Shown in pieces: positions 9,834 through 18,582 of a stretch of DNA of 64,000 nucleotides. The DNA comes from Trichocoleus sp. (lineage in GTDB: Bacteria; Cyanobacteriota; Cyanobacteriia; Elainellales; Elainellaceae): the NCBI GenBank assembly GCA_036702865.1, contig DATNQD010000087.1, forward strand, positions 310,001 through 374,000. The letters run 5' to 3'. The position numbers and the translations under genes were made by a program. The notes under the pieces were generated by a model. The model had not been told where the DNA came from, did no database searches, and saw nothing but the letters and a program-made list of their open reading frames with translations. Each line of letters opens with the position of its first letter. Positions within the stretch are counted from its first letter, which is position 1.

Positions 9834-10191
9834 CAGGTGATGGGCACTGAGGAGATAAGTGCAACGAAGTTGGGCGGGTTAAACTCGCCCTTGGTTGTAT
9901 TTGAACATTGTTGTATTTGAACATTCAAGCTTAAGATTTTTTACAAAAAGTTAATATTCATCAAGAGGATGTAAAGGTATCATTACGGAATAATTCTTTC
10001 GATTTGAGGAAGGAATTATTTTAGTCACTTCGTGTGACCTCCTTTCCAACGTCTCTTTTGAGCTTCTGAACTTTGAGTTCGAGAGGCTGGTTTTGAGTCT
10101 GGTCTTGCTCTTCTGTTTTCCTTAAGTGCTTACCTAACGCGATCGATCAACCGATCGTCCTGATTCAAGATCACACTTTCCCCATTTTCAG
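9834..10191. promoter_or_regulatory. serS downstream region and structured leader of the glycosyltransferase cluster
   Basis: Several structures are visible. (1) Hairpin at 9872-9890, GGGCG/CGCCC around a 9-base loop, 38 bases after the serS stop. It is followed only by a T-rich but mixed tract, so it may be a weak terminator. (2) A perfect 16-base tandem duplication, 9894-9909 and 9910-9925. (3) Inverted repeat AATAATTC (9989-9996) / GAATTATT (10013-10020). (4) A compact hairpin GTCAC-TTCGT-GTGAC at 10024-10038. Items 3 and 4 lie about 150-200 bases before the next start codon and could form a 5' leader structure or a small RNA. Function is not known. Confidence 0.5.
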
Positions 10192-11448
10192 ATGCTCAAT
10201 ACCCAACAACATGAACTGTTAGATCCGCCATTTGGGGTGCTTCAGATTTCCCGAACGCCTCAACACCGAGACCCTTATCAGCGAGTCTCCTCAGAACTTA
10301 CCCATCCAATTCGGTTTTCATTAGTTCTACCAACCTATAACGAACGGGAGAACATTGAGTCCGTTGTCAAGCGGCTCACCCGGATCCTCGATCGCGCCCT
10401 CCCAAATGACTACGAACTAATTGTCGTTGATGACGATAGCCCCGATCGAACCTGGGAACTGGCTCAGTCGCTTAGGTCTCAATATCCTCAGTTGCAGGTG
10501 ATGCGCCGCCAGCAAGAGCGCGGACTTTCTACCGCAGTCATCCGGGGTTGGCAGGCAGCCCGAGGTCAAGTATTAGGCGTAATTGATGCCGATCTACAAC
10601 ATCCGCCAGAAGTGCTACTTCAACTCTTAGAGCAGGTCGATCGCGGAGCAGATCTGGCTGTTGCGAGTCGTCATGCGGATGGTGGCGGGGTCAGTACCTG
10701 GAGTGCAACTCGTCGCTTTTTGTCTCGTGGAGCGCAGACGCTCGGTCTAGTGCTACTGCCTCAGGTTCTCAGCCGAGTCACCGACCCAATGAGCGGCTAC
10801 TTTCTCGTCAGGCGTAGCGCTATTGCAGATGTCAGGCTCAACCCGTTGGGCTACAAGATTCTAATTGAAGTGTTAGGGCGAGGGCAGGTCGATTGCATTG
10901 CCGAAGTTGGCTATGTCTTTCAGGAGCGTGAGGTCGGTGAAAGCAAAGTTACCTGGCGGCAATATCAGGAATATCTGCATCACCTGTTGCGGTTACGCAT
11001 CGACTCTGGGCGGTTAGGGCATTTGAGCCGACGGTTTAATTTTCCGATCGGTCGCTTTGTCCGTTTTGGGTTTGTAGGGCTAACCGGGCTGATTGTCGAT
11101 ATGGGAGTGCTGTACCTCCTCTATGACGAACTGGGTTTGGGACTGACGCGCAGCGCTATCATCGCCGCCGAAGTTGCCATTCTCAATAACTTTTTCTGGA
11201 ACGATCGCTGGACGTTTAGAGATCTCTCCCAGCAGCAACGATCAGGACGACAAACCCTCAAGCGTTTGCTGAAGTTCAATGTGATTTGCCTGATGGGGTT
11301 GATCCTGAAAGTCCTGCTATTGAACGTGCTGTTTAACGGCTTACACTGGAACGCTTATCTGTCAAACTTTCTGGCGATCGCAATTGTCACAATCTGGAAC
11401 TTTTGGATCAACTTAAAGCTGAACTGGCGCGTGACTCAAGTTAAATAG
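10192..11448 (+). CDS. Dolichol-phosphate mannose synthase-like GT2 glycosyltransferase with C-terminal GtrA domain
   Basis: A 418-residue fusion. Residues about 40-260 are a GT-A catalytic domain of the polyprenyl-phosphate sugar synthase type, with VLPTYNERENI, VVDDDSPDRTW and the metal-binding DADLQHPPE. Residues about 285-410 are a GtrA domain of four hydrophobic helices, beginning RFVRFGFVGLTG and containing NNFFWNDRWTF. The family moves a sugar from a nucleotide donor onto a polyprenyl phosphate, and GtrA domains are thought to help flip or hold the lipid-linked sugar. It is the first of three same-strand glycosyltransferase genes, 56 bases before the second. The upstream leader is long and structured. 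The actual sugar is unknown. Confidence 0.88.
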   Translation: MLNTQQHELLDPPFGVLQISRTPQHRDPYQRVSSELTHPIRFSLVLPTYNERENIESVVKRLTRILDRALPNDYELIVVDDDSPDRTWELAQSLRSQYPQLQVMRRQQERGLSTAVIRGWQAARGQVLGVIDADLQHPPEVLLQLLEQVDRGADLAVASRHADGGGVSTWSATRRFLSRGAQTLGLVLLPQVLSRVTDPMSGYFLVRRSAIADVRLNPLGYKILIEVLGRGQVDCIAEVGYVFQEREVGESKVTWRQYQEYLHHLLRLRIDSGRLGHLSRRFNFPIGRFVRFGFVGLTGLIVDMGVLYLLYDELGLGLTRSAIIAAEVAILNNFFWNDRWTFRDLSQQQRSGRQTLKRLLKFNVICLMGLILKVLLLNVLFNGLHWNAYLSNFLAIAIVTIWNFWINLKLNWRVTQVK

Positions 11449-11504
11449 TTCAGCCAGACCAGCATCAGAATTTCAAGCCCTCACAAATTAACTTCCCGAT
11501 TATT

Positions 11505-12992
11505 ATGTTGCAGACAATACGCAAGCAGCAAAATCTCGTTTTGCTTGCCCTTCTTGCCGCGACTTTTTTATGCGCCCTGCTAACGGTTGGCGGACTGATT
11601 AGCTACTTCCAGGGCATCATGGGCGAAGAGTATCGATTTAACAATGTCGCTTATGGTGGACTGCATCTCGTCCGAGCCATTGCTTCAGTTGCTTACCTGA
11701 CACTTTGTTTGATTTATCTAGTTTGGTTGGTCGAGCAACATCCTGTCCCCAATACTTTTAAAGAGATTGTGCAGCATTGCCTGCCATTTTTGCTGCTGGC
11801 TGGGATCGCTTACCCTCTGAGCAATGATATTTATCTCTACTTGCAATATGGGCTGATGGCGCTGAACGGGCTCAATCCTTACATTACACCTGCGATTGAT
11901 GCCTCAACGATTCTATCACCATTGGTAGATTGGCCTCAAACTTCTACCTATGGACCGATTTCATTGGCATTTTTTATTGCTTCGGCATCGGTTGTGCCTT
12001 TGAGCCCAGTGTTAGGGGTTTATTTGTTCAAAGTTTTCTGTGTGCTGGTTTATTGCCTCAATGGTTATCTAATTTGGCGATTGCTACCAGAAACTGTGGC
12101 TCGAAATCGGTTGACGATGGCGTATTTGCTCAATCCGTTTTTGCTGATTGCCCAGATTGCCGATGCCCATGTTGATATCCTGCTCACAACCAGCGTCATT
12201 GTTCTCGTTGGCTGTCTTTCCCACCGCTGGTATATTGCTGCTGTTCTTGCTTTGGTCGCCGGATTCTTCACTAAAACTCTGCCGATCCTGTGGCTGCCGA
12301 TCGTCATCAATTTTTTGATTCGACGCGGACGCTGGCAAGAACTGGCAGTTGCGGCAACAGCAAGCGTGATGATTGCGATCGGTTTGATTCACAGTGCCCT
12401 GCCCAATTTCGCTGCCTGGCAAAGTTTGCTGAATCCAGGAGTTTCTGGGCTGACCGCCCGATCGATCCATCATTTAGTCAGCTTATTCCTGACTGTTTTT
12501 GGGGGATTGAGCGTTGAAGCAACGCGATCGGTTGTGTCTCAGCTTGCCCTAATCACGTATTCTGGGTTTCTAGTGTTTTACCTCTGGACGCTGCTTAAAC
12601 CCTACCTGCGACGACAGTATTCCGAATCAAATTTAGTCACTGATCTGGGCTGGGTTGCCCTGGTGCTATTTCTCTATGCCACGCCCTGGCTGATGTCCTG
12701 GTATGGCTCCTCACTCTTAGCAATTGCTGTCTTGAGTGTGAATGCGCCTCTCTTTTGCCTGACAACGCTGGTCTTCGGTCTATCAAACGGCGTCATTTTT
12801 GGGGCAGGCAGCGGTCTCACAGCACTCAGCATTTTTGCCAGCCTGTTCGCTATTATCCCAGCAACACTGGTCATTGTCTTTCGGCAGCGAGTGTTACAGA
12901 TTTGTGCACCAATTCTGGCTCAGCTTCAACTTATCAAAGCCCGATCGATCGATCCCGTTCCGCTTCCCACACCAACATCCCCTTTGCGATAG
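11505..12992 (+). CDS. Polytopic membrane glycosyltransferase (GT87/MptA-like)
   Basis: A 495-residue protein with about a dozen hydrophobic helices, so an integral membrane enzyme. The segment SNDIYLYLQYGLMALNGLNPY resembles the first-loop signature of GT-C enzymes such as actinobacterial mannosyltransferases, where an acidic residue (here Asp107 region) near the outer face is catalytic. GT-C enzymes take sugars from polyprenyl-phosphate donors, which fits the synthase encoded just upstream. The gap to the upstream gene is 56 bases, so co-transcription is likely. Substrate and acceptor are unknown. The family assignment is by motif and topology only. Confidence 0.7.
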   Translation: MLQTIRKQQNLVLLALLAATFLCALLTVGGLISYFQGIMGEEYRFNNVAYGGLHLVRAIASVAYLTLCLIYLVWLVEQHPVPNTFKEIVQHCLPFLLLAGIAYPLSNDIYLYLQYGLMALNGLNPYITPAIDASTILSPLVDWPQTSTYGPISLAFFIASASVVPLSPVLGVYLFKVFCVLVYCLNGYLIWRLLPETVARNRLTMAYLLNPFLLIAQIADAHVDILLTTSVIVLVGCLSHRWYIAAVLALVAGFFTKTLPILWLPIVINFLIRRGRWQELAVAATASVMIAIGLIHSALPNFAAWQSLLNPGVSGLTARSIHHLVSLFLTVFGGLSVEATRSVVSQLALITYSGFLVFYLWTLLKPYLRRQYSESNLVTDLGWVALVLFLYATPWLMSWYGSSLLAIAVLSVNAPLFCLTTLVFGLSNGVIFGAGSGLTALSIFASLFAIIPATLVIVFRQRVLQICAPILAQLQLIKARSIDPVPLPTPTSPLR

Positions 12993-13211
12993 TTTCCTTC
13001 CTTTGTCATTTCGCCCTATACAGCAATGGGCATGTTTTAAAGCTTCATCCTTTAACTTGCTTGTGGTGATTTCCCTCAGTCCCGCTTAAAAAGGCTTTGA
13101 AACGTTTGATTCCCTTACTTTTATTCCCCTACTAAAGTGTTCCGGGGATTGGAACAAAGGGTCTTTCAGTATTACCTATCTCCTGTCATCTGCCCCCTGT
13201 GAGTAGAGAAA

Positions 13212-14540
13212 ATGATGCTAGTTAAAAGACTTAGCCAATCTCGACACTTATTCCTCCTGCTGTTGGCGCTGGCGCTGTCAGTGCGGATTGGAGCAAGTTT
13301 AGCGTTAGGGGCAGTTCGTTCTGACCCCAGTTTCCTGGATATGGACGAGCAGGAATATTATCAGTACGCCGGAGACCTGCTTCGAGGCGAATACCAGTTC
13401 AGTTCACGCCGAACCTTAGGTCATGTTGTCGTCATTGCGCTCTATCGACTACTCAGCTTTGACAATTTCACCGTAACTCAGCTATTTACAACTGCTGTCT
13501 TCAGTCTGGCTGCTCCACTAACGTACCTGTTAGTCCGACGCATTACGAGAAACCATCTGGCAGCAGCGATCGTGGCAGTTTTGGTCATTTTCTGGCCCCC
13601 CTACATTTACTATGGCAATTCGCTCTACAGCGAAACGACTGCTCTGCCAATGTTTACTGCTTTCTTGCTGCTGCTGCCGCGTGGCTCAATTTTGGCGGTT
13701 TCACCCGATGGCAGTTGGCGGCGTTGGGTTGGGTGTGGGGTGCTGCTCGGACTCTGTATGCTCATTCGCCCGATGTATTTGATATTTGTCCCCTTTGCCG
13801 TGCTGATTGTGGTTCTAGAAGAACTTCGGTGGGCAACTGCCCTGCGTCACGTTGGAGTTTTTCTGGCAGGCTGTGCGATCGTCCTTTTACCCTGGTCAAT
13901 TTACATGAGCAGCCATACAGGCGTGCCAATTTTGGTGAGTGCAAATGGCGGCGAAACGATCAGCGGCGGCTTAAACCCTAGATTGGTGGAACATGGCTAT
14001 CAAACAGTGATAACACCCGATGGACGAGTCACCTGGACAGGTCCAGGAAAATGGCTATCGATCTATGACTCAGGATATTTGAGTTTGGCAGAACAAAACC
14101 TACCTTACGTCGAGCAAGATAAACTCTTGAAGCAGCGCACCCTCAGCTGGATTAGCCAGCATCCTGCGGAAACCTTCTATTTGCAGGCAGCAAAACTGCT
14201 TTATATGTGGGGATTTTATCCCTTACGATTCGATAAACAAACGCTGTTGGGCAGCCTCCCCACTATTTTGGCGCTGGTGCTCAGTGTTGCTTCACTGCTG
14301 CGCTTCCGGCACTACAGTCGGCACCTTTGCCGATTTTGGCTCTTACCCATTTTTGTCTCTAGCGTCGCTTTCGTGAGTTGGGGCAGTTGGCGGTTTCGGC
14401 AACCCGGAGACTTAGGGCTTCTAGTGCTGAGCACACTTTTCCTTCTATCTCTCTTTATCCAACCACCTGACCTGATTCGATCGCCCAGATTCCCCGCCAT
14501 CAATTTGCCCCGAATCCGGCAACCCAGTTTGAGAGCATAG
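13212..14540 (+). CDS. GT-C membrane glycosyltransferase, PMT/ArnT-like (GT39/GT83)
   Basis: A 442-residue polytopic membrane protein. After the first helix an acidic loop, FLDMDEQEYYQYAGDLL, carries the Asp/Glu residues typical of the PMT_2 family. Further helices contain the usual ILVSANGGETI-type periplasmic loop near residue 245, and there are about 10 predicted helices. The family uses lipid-linked sugars to modify proteins or lipids on the outer face of the membrane. It follows the other two glycosyltransferase genes after a 219-base gap that may hold its own promoter. A role in protein O-glycosylation or envelope lipid decoration is inference. Confidence 0.78.
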   Translation: MMLVKRLSQSRHLFLLLLALALSVRIGASLALGAVRSDPSFLDMDEQEYYQYAGDLLRGEYQFSSRRTLGHVVVIALYRLLSFDNFTVTQLFTTAVFSLAAPLTYLLVRRITRNHLAAAIVAVLVIFWPPYIYYGNSLYSETTALPMFTAFLLLLPRGSILAVSPDGSWRRWVGCGVLLGLCMLIRPMYLIFVPFAVLIVVLEELRWATALRHVGVFLAGCAIVLLPWSIYMSSHTGVPILVSANGGETISGGLNPRLVEHGYQTVITPDGRVTWTGPGKWLSIYDSGYLSLAEQNLPYVEQDKLLKQRTLSWISQHPAETFYLQAAKLLYMWGFYPLRFDKQTLLGSLPTILALVLSVASLLRFRHYSRHLCRFWLLPIFVSSVAFVSWGSWRFRQPGDLGLLVLSTLFLLSLFIQPPDLIRSPRFPAINLPRIRQPSLRA

Positions 14541-14601
14541 AAAACAGGGATCAGGTTAGTGATTTGCTCCTGGTTTGCTCCGATTCCCTATCCCTTACTG
14601 T

Positions 14602-16248
14602 TCAACCTTCTTGATCGTCTTTCGATTCTTGATAAATTGGCAGCAGGACGTTAAATACAGTTCCTTCCCCAGGCTTACTTTTCACCGAGATTGAGCCACC
14701 GCTACGGAGCACCAGGAGTTGAGCGATCGTTAGCCCTAAGCCAACACCAGTATCATCTGAGCCATGGCGAGTGCGATAGAACCGATCAAAGATTTTGGGA
14801 ATCTCGCTGGCAGCAATACCAATTCCGGTATCTCGAAATTCCATTTGGATGGAATTGTGCTGCTGTCTTGCCTTCACCCAAACCTGACCTCCAGGGGGCG
14901 TATATTTGATGCTGTTGTGGAGCAGGTTGATCACAATCTGCCGCAGCCAGGAAAGTGTCGAGGAAATCGGAGGCAGGTCTTCAGGCACGGTATAGGCTAA
15001 GCGCAGTCCTTTTTCTTCTGCCAAAGGCTGATAAGTGCTGACCACGCCCGGTACAACATCGCTCAAGCGCAGTGGCTCTTTAGGAACTTGCTCTCCCGTT
15101 AGCTCAATTTGAATCAGCGATAGCCCACTGGTAATTAAAGAACTCTGTCGATCGCACTCCTGGCTGAGCATCTCCATATAGCGCTGTCGCTGTTGGGGCT
15201 TCAGGTTTGGTGAATTGAGCAACGAGAGCGCCGTCTTCATGGTTGTTAACGGGGTACGCAGCTCTTGCCCCAGGTTTTGGATGAACTCATTTTTAAGGCG
15301 GATCGTGGTGAGCATTCGCTCATTTTCCTGCTGCATCTCCGAGGATTGCTTTGCCCGCTGGCGATCGACCGAGCTACCTCGCCAAATTTCTTCTTGCCGC
15401 TGAATCTGTTTTGCGAGCACTGTTCCCATCAACGATGGGCTTTGTGTCTTCGCCCAACCCTGTTCTTGAAGCTGCTCCCAGGTGACCAGCAAGCGATCGA
15501 GGTCAGCATCAGAACTGGTAACCGGCTGACCATAATAAATCGCCCGATTAATACCTTCCAACACCGTTTGCAAAGTATTGGCATCAAATGAGCAAAGCCC
15601 CAGCAACGGATGTTTGCGCTCCAGGTTATCTTCTGTGCCCCCTGGTTTTGCCCCTGCTTCTGCGGTCGCTTCTAAGCGGGGACGGCTCGATCGAGGACGA
15701 TGCGCCAGCACTAAGCCATAAAATTCAGCGGCGACTACCAGCACAAAATATTCCCGTTTGAGCTGGCTCTCGGCAGCAAGCGGTAAATAATGCACGACTG
15801 CTTGCTCTGACGGTGGCTTTTGTGGCGTTGCTGGCAAGATGAGATCATCAATGATAGTGATATCTGCTGAATCTCCTTCCCATAGCACAGCAGACTCTCG
15901 ATCGGGGCGCAAAGGTTTCACCTGACGATGGGGAAGTGAAGCAGTGCTCATCTGCTCAGCTCGTGGTTTAGGTTGCCCTTCCAAATCGTCTTGCTGAGAT
16001 TGGAGCAGATAGATCGGGTAGGAAATCTGCGCTGATTGGCAAAACTCGTTTAATTCTGACTGCCAGACTTCTCCCTTGGGGAGTTTGATCCATAGTGTCG
16101 CAGGTATTTTTTGTTCTAACAAAAAGTCGAAAAGAATTTCCACCATTGACTTAAAGGTGGTCGGACTCATCTGAATCGACTGAGGAGCAGGATCAGCGCT
16201 GAGGGCTAACTCATAAAGCGACGCATCAGAGGGGCGTGAGGCTGTCAT
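14602..16248 (-). CDS. DICT-type sensor histidine kinase lacking the acceptor histidine
   Basis: A 548-residue protein with no membrane segment. The N-terminal part (residues 1-210: SLYELALSADPAP, then ATLWIKLPKGEVWQSEL) resembles cyanobacterial DICT sensory domains. A helical dimerisation domain starts near 318. Its H-box reads NLGQELRTPLTT, so the phospho-acceptor position is Gln328 (codon 15265-15267) where other kinases have His. The ATP-binding domain is intact: N-box LLHNSIKYTPPGG, G1 FRDTGIGI, F-box IFDRFYR, and G2 GVGLGLTIAQL. It could bind ATP but not autophosphorylate in the usual way. I recall cyanobacterial relatives with the same Gln, so it may be a family trait. It lies 131 bases downstream of murE, same strand. 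Confidence 0.82.
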   Translation of the reverse strand: MTASRPSDASLYELALSADPAPQSIQMSPTTFKSMVEILFDFLLEQKIPATLWIKLPKGEVWQSELNEFCQSAQISYPIYLLQSQQDDLEGQPKPRAEQMSTASLPHRQVKPLRPDRESAVLWEGDSADITIIDDLILPATPQKPPSEQAVVHYLPLAAESQLKREYFVLVVAAEFYGLVLAHRPRSSRPRLEATAEAGAKPGGTEDNLERKHPLLGLCSFDANTLQTVLEGINRAIYYGQPVTSSDADLDRLLVTWEQLQEQGWAKTQSPSLMGTVLAKQIQRQEEIWRGSSVDRQRAKQSSEMQQENERMLTTIRLKNEFIQNLGQELRTPLTTMKTALSLLNSPNLKPQQRQRYMEMLSQECDRQSSLITSGLSLIQIELTGEQVPKEPLRLSDVVPGVVSTYQPLAEEKGLRLAYTVPEDLPPISSTLSWLRQIVINLLHNSIKYTPPGGQVWVKARQQHNSIQMEFRDTGIGIAASEIPKIFDRFYRTRHGSDDTGVGLGLTIAQLLVLRSGGSISVKSKPGEGTVFNVLLPIYQESKDDQEG

Positions 16249-16379
16249 GGATAATAAATATTGAGTTAATGAAGGAAAGATAACAGGGGCTTAGATATAT
16301 ATAACGATATTGAGACTCAAATCGCTGTCCCGCTATCATTTTCTCTACATTTCTCATCCTTTGCCTCGCCCCCAACACT

Positions 16380-17882
16380 TCACTGCTTTATTCTTGCTGC
16401 CAGTGCTGCAGTTGCCTGCTCTCGATCGTCAAAATGCACCTTCTCTGTACCCAGAATTTGATAGTCTTCATGTCCTTTTCCGGCAATTAAAACACCATCT
16501 CCGGGCTGTGCCTGCAAAATTGCCGTCCGAATTGCCTCAGCTCGATCGGCGATCACTGTTGGCTGAACGGTTGTGGGAATGCCTGCCACAATATCTTGCA
16601 AGATGCGCTGAGGGTCTTCAGTTCGTGGATTATCTGACGTGACTACTGCCCAATCTGCGAGTTCTGCCGCAATTGCTCCCATTTTAGGACGCTTGGTTCT
16701 ATCTCGATCGCCGCCACACCCAAACACACAGATCATTCGTCCCGCGATAAACGGACGCGACGCCCGCAACAGGTTTTCTAAGCTATCGGGCGTATGGGCG
16801 TAGTCTACGATAACGCTGATGTCCTGATTTGGCGCAACCTGCACCTGCTCCATGCGTCCCGGCACACCCTGAAAAAGCGGTAGCGCTTGAGCGATCGTTT
16901 CCAGACCGACTCCCAAGTGCAAAGCTGTTCCCACCGCAGCCAGCAAATTAGCAATGTTGTATTGCCCGACTAATGGCGATCGGAAGGCGATTTCTCCCTT
17001 CGGTGTATGGAGAATGCCGCGCACTCCATCTGCCTCACAGACAAGATCACTTGTCCACAAATCAGCCGTTGCGTCTTGCACACTGTATGACCAAACGCGA
17101 TCGGTAGCCAGACGCTCAATAATCCGGCGACCATAGGCATCATCCAGATTAACGATCGCTCGTCCTGTCAGGTAATCCGGACTAAACAACAGTGCCTTGG
17201 CATTGAAATAATCTTCGAGGTCTTTGTGATAGTCCAAATGGTCTTGCGTCAGGTTTGTAAAAACTGCCACCTCAAATGGACAGCCCAACACTCGCCCCTG
17301 AGCCAGCGCATGAGAACTGACCTCCATCACTGCAGACTGCGCCCCTGCCTTGACTGCCTCTGCAAGCTGTTCTTGAAGTTCTACAGCAAAGGGAGTCGTA
17401 TGAACGGCGGTCTGCTGATAGCCTGCCCATCTGGCATAAAGCGTACCAAACAGAGCGGTTGACTGTTTTGCTTGAAGCAGTAAAAACTCGATCAGATGAG
17501 TAGTCGTGGTTTTGCCGTTGGTTCCCGTAACGCCCACCAGCTTTAGCTTTCGCGCCGGAAAATCGTAAAAGGCGGCGGCTGCCTGAGCACAAGCCTGCCA
17601 CATATCAGAGCAAGGAATGACGCAAGATTTCTGTAGATCGGATGAGGGAGCCTGTTTTTGGGCAGCAGCAGGAGAAACCAGTGCCGCAATCGCCCCGGCT
17701 GCAATCGCACTTGACCAAAAATCTCCTCCATCGACTCGCGTTCCAGGCATCCCAATAAATAAATCCCCTGGTTGACAAGTATGAGAATTGGTTGTCAATC
17801 CGGTTACATCTGCATCCAAGGCTGGATGATCCGGCAAAGCGATCGACGCTGGAAGACGGGTTAACAGTTCTCTAAGCTTCAT
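16380..17882 (-). CDS. murE: UDP-MurNAc-L-Ala-D-Glu:meso-diaminopimelate ligase
   Basis: 500 residues. Adds the third amino acid of the peptidoglycan stem peptide in the cytoplasm, using ATP. Visible features are the P-loop GVTGTNGKTTTTH near residue 118, YAHTPDSLENLL, FGCGGDRDRTKRP, and TSDNPRTEDPQ. The DNPR motif near residue 410 marks diaminopimelate rather than lysine specificity. It is the last gene of a minus-strand run that starts with the rodZ-like gene and includes the small protein and glutaredoxin genes; the gap to the glutaredoxin gene is 63 bases. Confidence 0.97.
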   Translation of the reverse strand: MKLRELLTRLPASIALPDHPALDADVTGLTTNSHTCQPGDLFIGMPGTRVDGGDFWSSAIAAGAIAALVSPAAAQKQAPSSDLQKSCVIPCSDMWQACAQAAAAFYDFPARKLKLVGVTGTNGKTTTTHLIEFLLLQAKQSTALFGTLYARWAGYQQTAVHTTPFAVELQEQLAEAVKAGAQSAVMEVSSHALAQGRVLGCPFEVAVFTNLTQDHLDYHKDLEDYFNAKALLFSPDYLTGRAIVNLDDAYGRRIIERLATDRVWSYSVQDATADLWTSDLVCEADGVRGILHTPKGEIAFRSPLVGQYNIANLLAAVGTALHLGVGLETIAQALPLFQGVPGRMEQVQVAPNQDISVIVDYAHTPDSLENLLRASRPFIAGRMICVFGCGGDRDRTKRPKMGAIAAELADWAVVTSDNPRTEDPQRILQDIVAGIPTTVQPTVIADRAEAIRTAILQAQPGDGVLIAGKGHEDYQILGTEKVHFDDREQATAALAARIKQ

Positions 17883-17945
17883 GACGACAACTCCTTACAC
17901 CAGGATGGAAAGAAGGACATTTCATTGCTCATCCCTATCTTGCGC

Positions 17946-18227
17946 CTATTCTGCCTTATTCTCTGAATTCTGCAAGTACCGCTGTAATAATCGTTCGATT
18001 TGTAATAGGGAAGCGCGAGGAGAAATGCGGGGCAGGGCGATCGGTGTTTGAGTCTCTGACAGCAGATGGAGCACTGGAATCTCATACTGATACGCCTGAA
18101 ACCAGTCCTCACGGGTTGTAATATCGCGGATTTCCAGGTCAAACGGCACTGACTGGACTTGCGCTAACTTTTCTTGCAGCCCTTCGCAGAGATGACAGCC
18201 AGGTTTGCTGTAAAGAACTAATCGCAT
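17946..18227 (-). CDS. Glutaredoxin-like (DUF836 family) protein
   Basis: A 93-residue single-domain thioredoxin fold. The N-terminus MRLVLYSKPGCHLCE holds the CxxC pair Cys11/Cys14, and a conserved cis-proline segment, EIPVLHLL, follows near residue 50. It probably acts in dithiol-disulfide exchange in the cytosol. An open frame continues upstream to 18386 but would overlap the preceding gene and break family length, so the ATG at 18227 is preferred. It lies 7 bases after the upstream small gene and upstream of murE. Partner proteins are unknown. Confidence 0.85.
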   Translation of the reverse strand: MRLVLYSKPGCHLCEGLQEKLAQVQSVPFDLEIRDITTREDWFQAYQYEIPVLHLLSETQTPIALPRISPRASLLQIERLLQRYLQNSENKAE

Positions 18228-18234
18228 GAACCGC

Positions 18235-18498
18235 TCATTCGCTCTCTGATGGGGCATTTTGCTCTTGCTGGAGCAGCGTCTCTTTGGAGTCACCCCAATA
18301 GGCACTGTATGTCCAGAGTTCGTTGCTGCCCTTTGGCTCAACTGACCAACGGTAAATCGCTGACTTTGGATCAATGCCAATCTCAAGCAGTTTTGCGCCC
18401 ATGTAATATTCCATCTGGCGTTTTGCCATGTCTTTCATCCCGCTCGATTTATTCTTTTCGATCGTTTTAGACATGTGTGCTTGAGTTGGTTTTGCCAT
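18235..18498 (-). CDS. Conserved-looking small protein, unknown function
   Basis: 87 residues, soluble, with a Lys-rich N-terminus and then a compact region, YYMGAKLLEIGIDPKSAIYRW, followed by WTYSAYWGDSKETLL. The acidic C-terminus is probably flexible. I recall proteins of this type in cyanobacteria but know of no assigned role. The 7-base gap to the glutaredoxin gene indicates one transcript. An internal ATG eight codons in is an alternative start. Confidence 0.65.
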   Translation of the reverse strand: MAKPTQAHMSKTIEKNKSSGMKDMAKRQMEYYMGAKLLEIGIDPKSAIYRWSVEPKGSNELWTYSAYWGDSKETLLQQEQNAPSESE

Positions 18499-18582
18499 GT
18501 TGCCTTTAAGGAGTTTCGTCTGAAATATATGTTTGTGAGGCTAGTCGTTTACTGTCCTGCTGCCCCTGATTCTGTGGCTGCA

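Noticed and set aside
9872-9890. Strong terminator after serS
   Set aside because: The hairpin is good but the following tract (TTGGTTGTATTT) is a poor U-run, so I list it only as a possible weak terminator.
17946-18386. 146-residue version of the glutaredoxin-like protein
   Set aside because: The N-terminal 53 residues overlap the upstream small gene and do not resemble the family; the internal ATG at 18227 gives the normal length.
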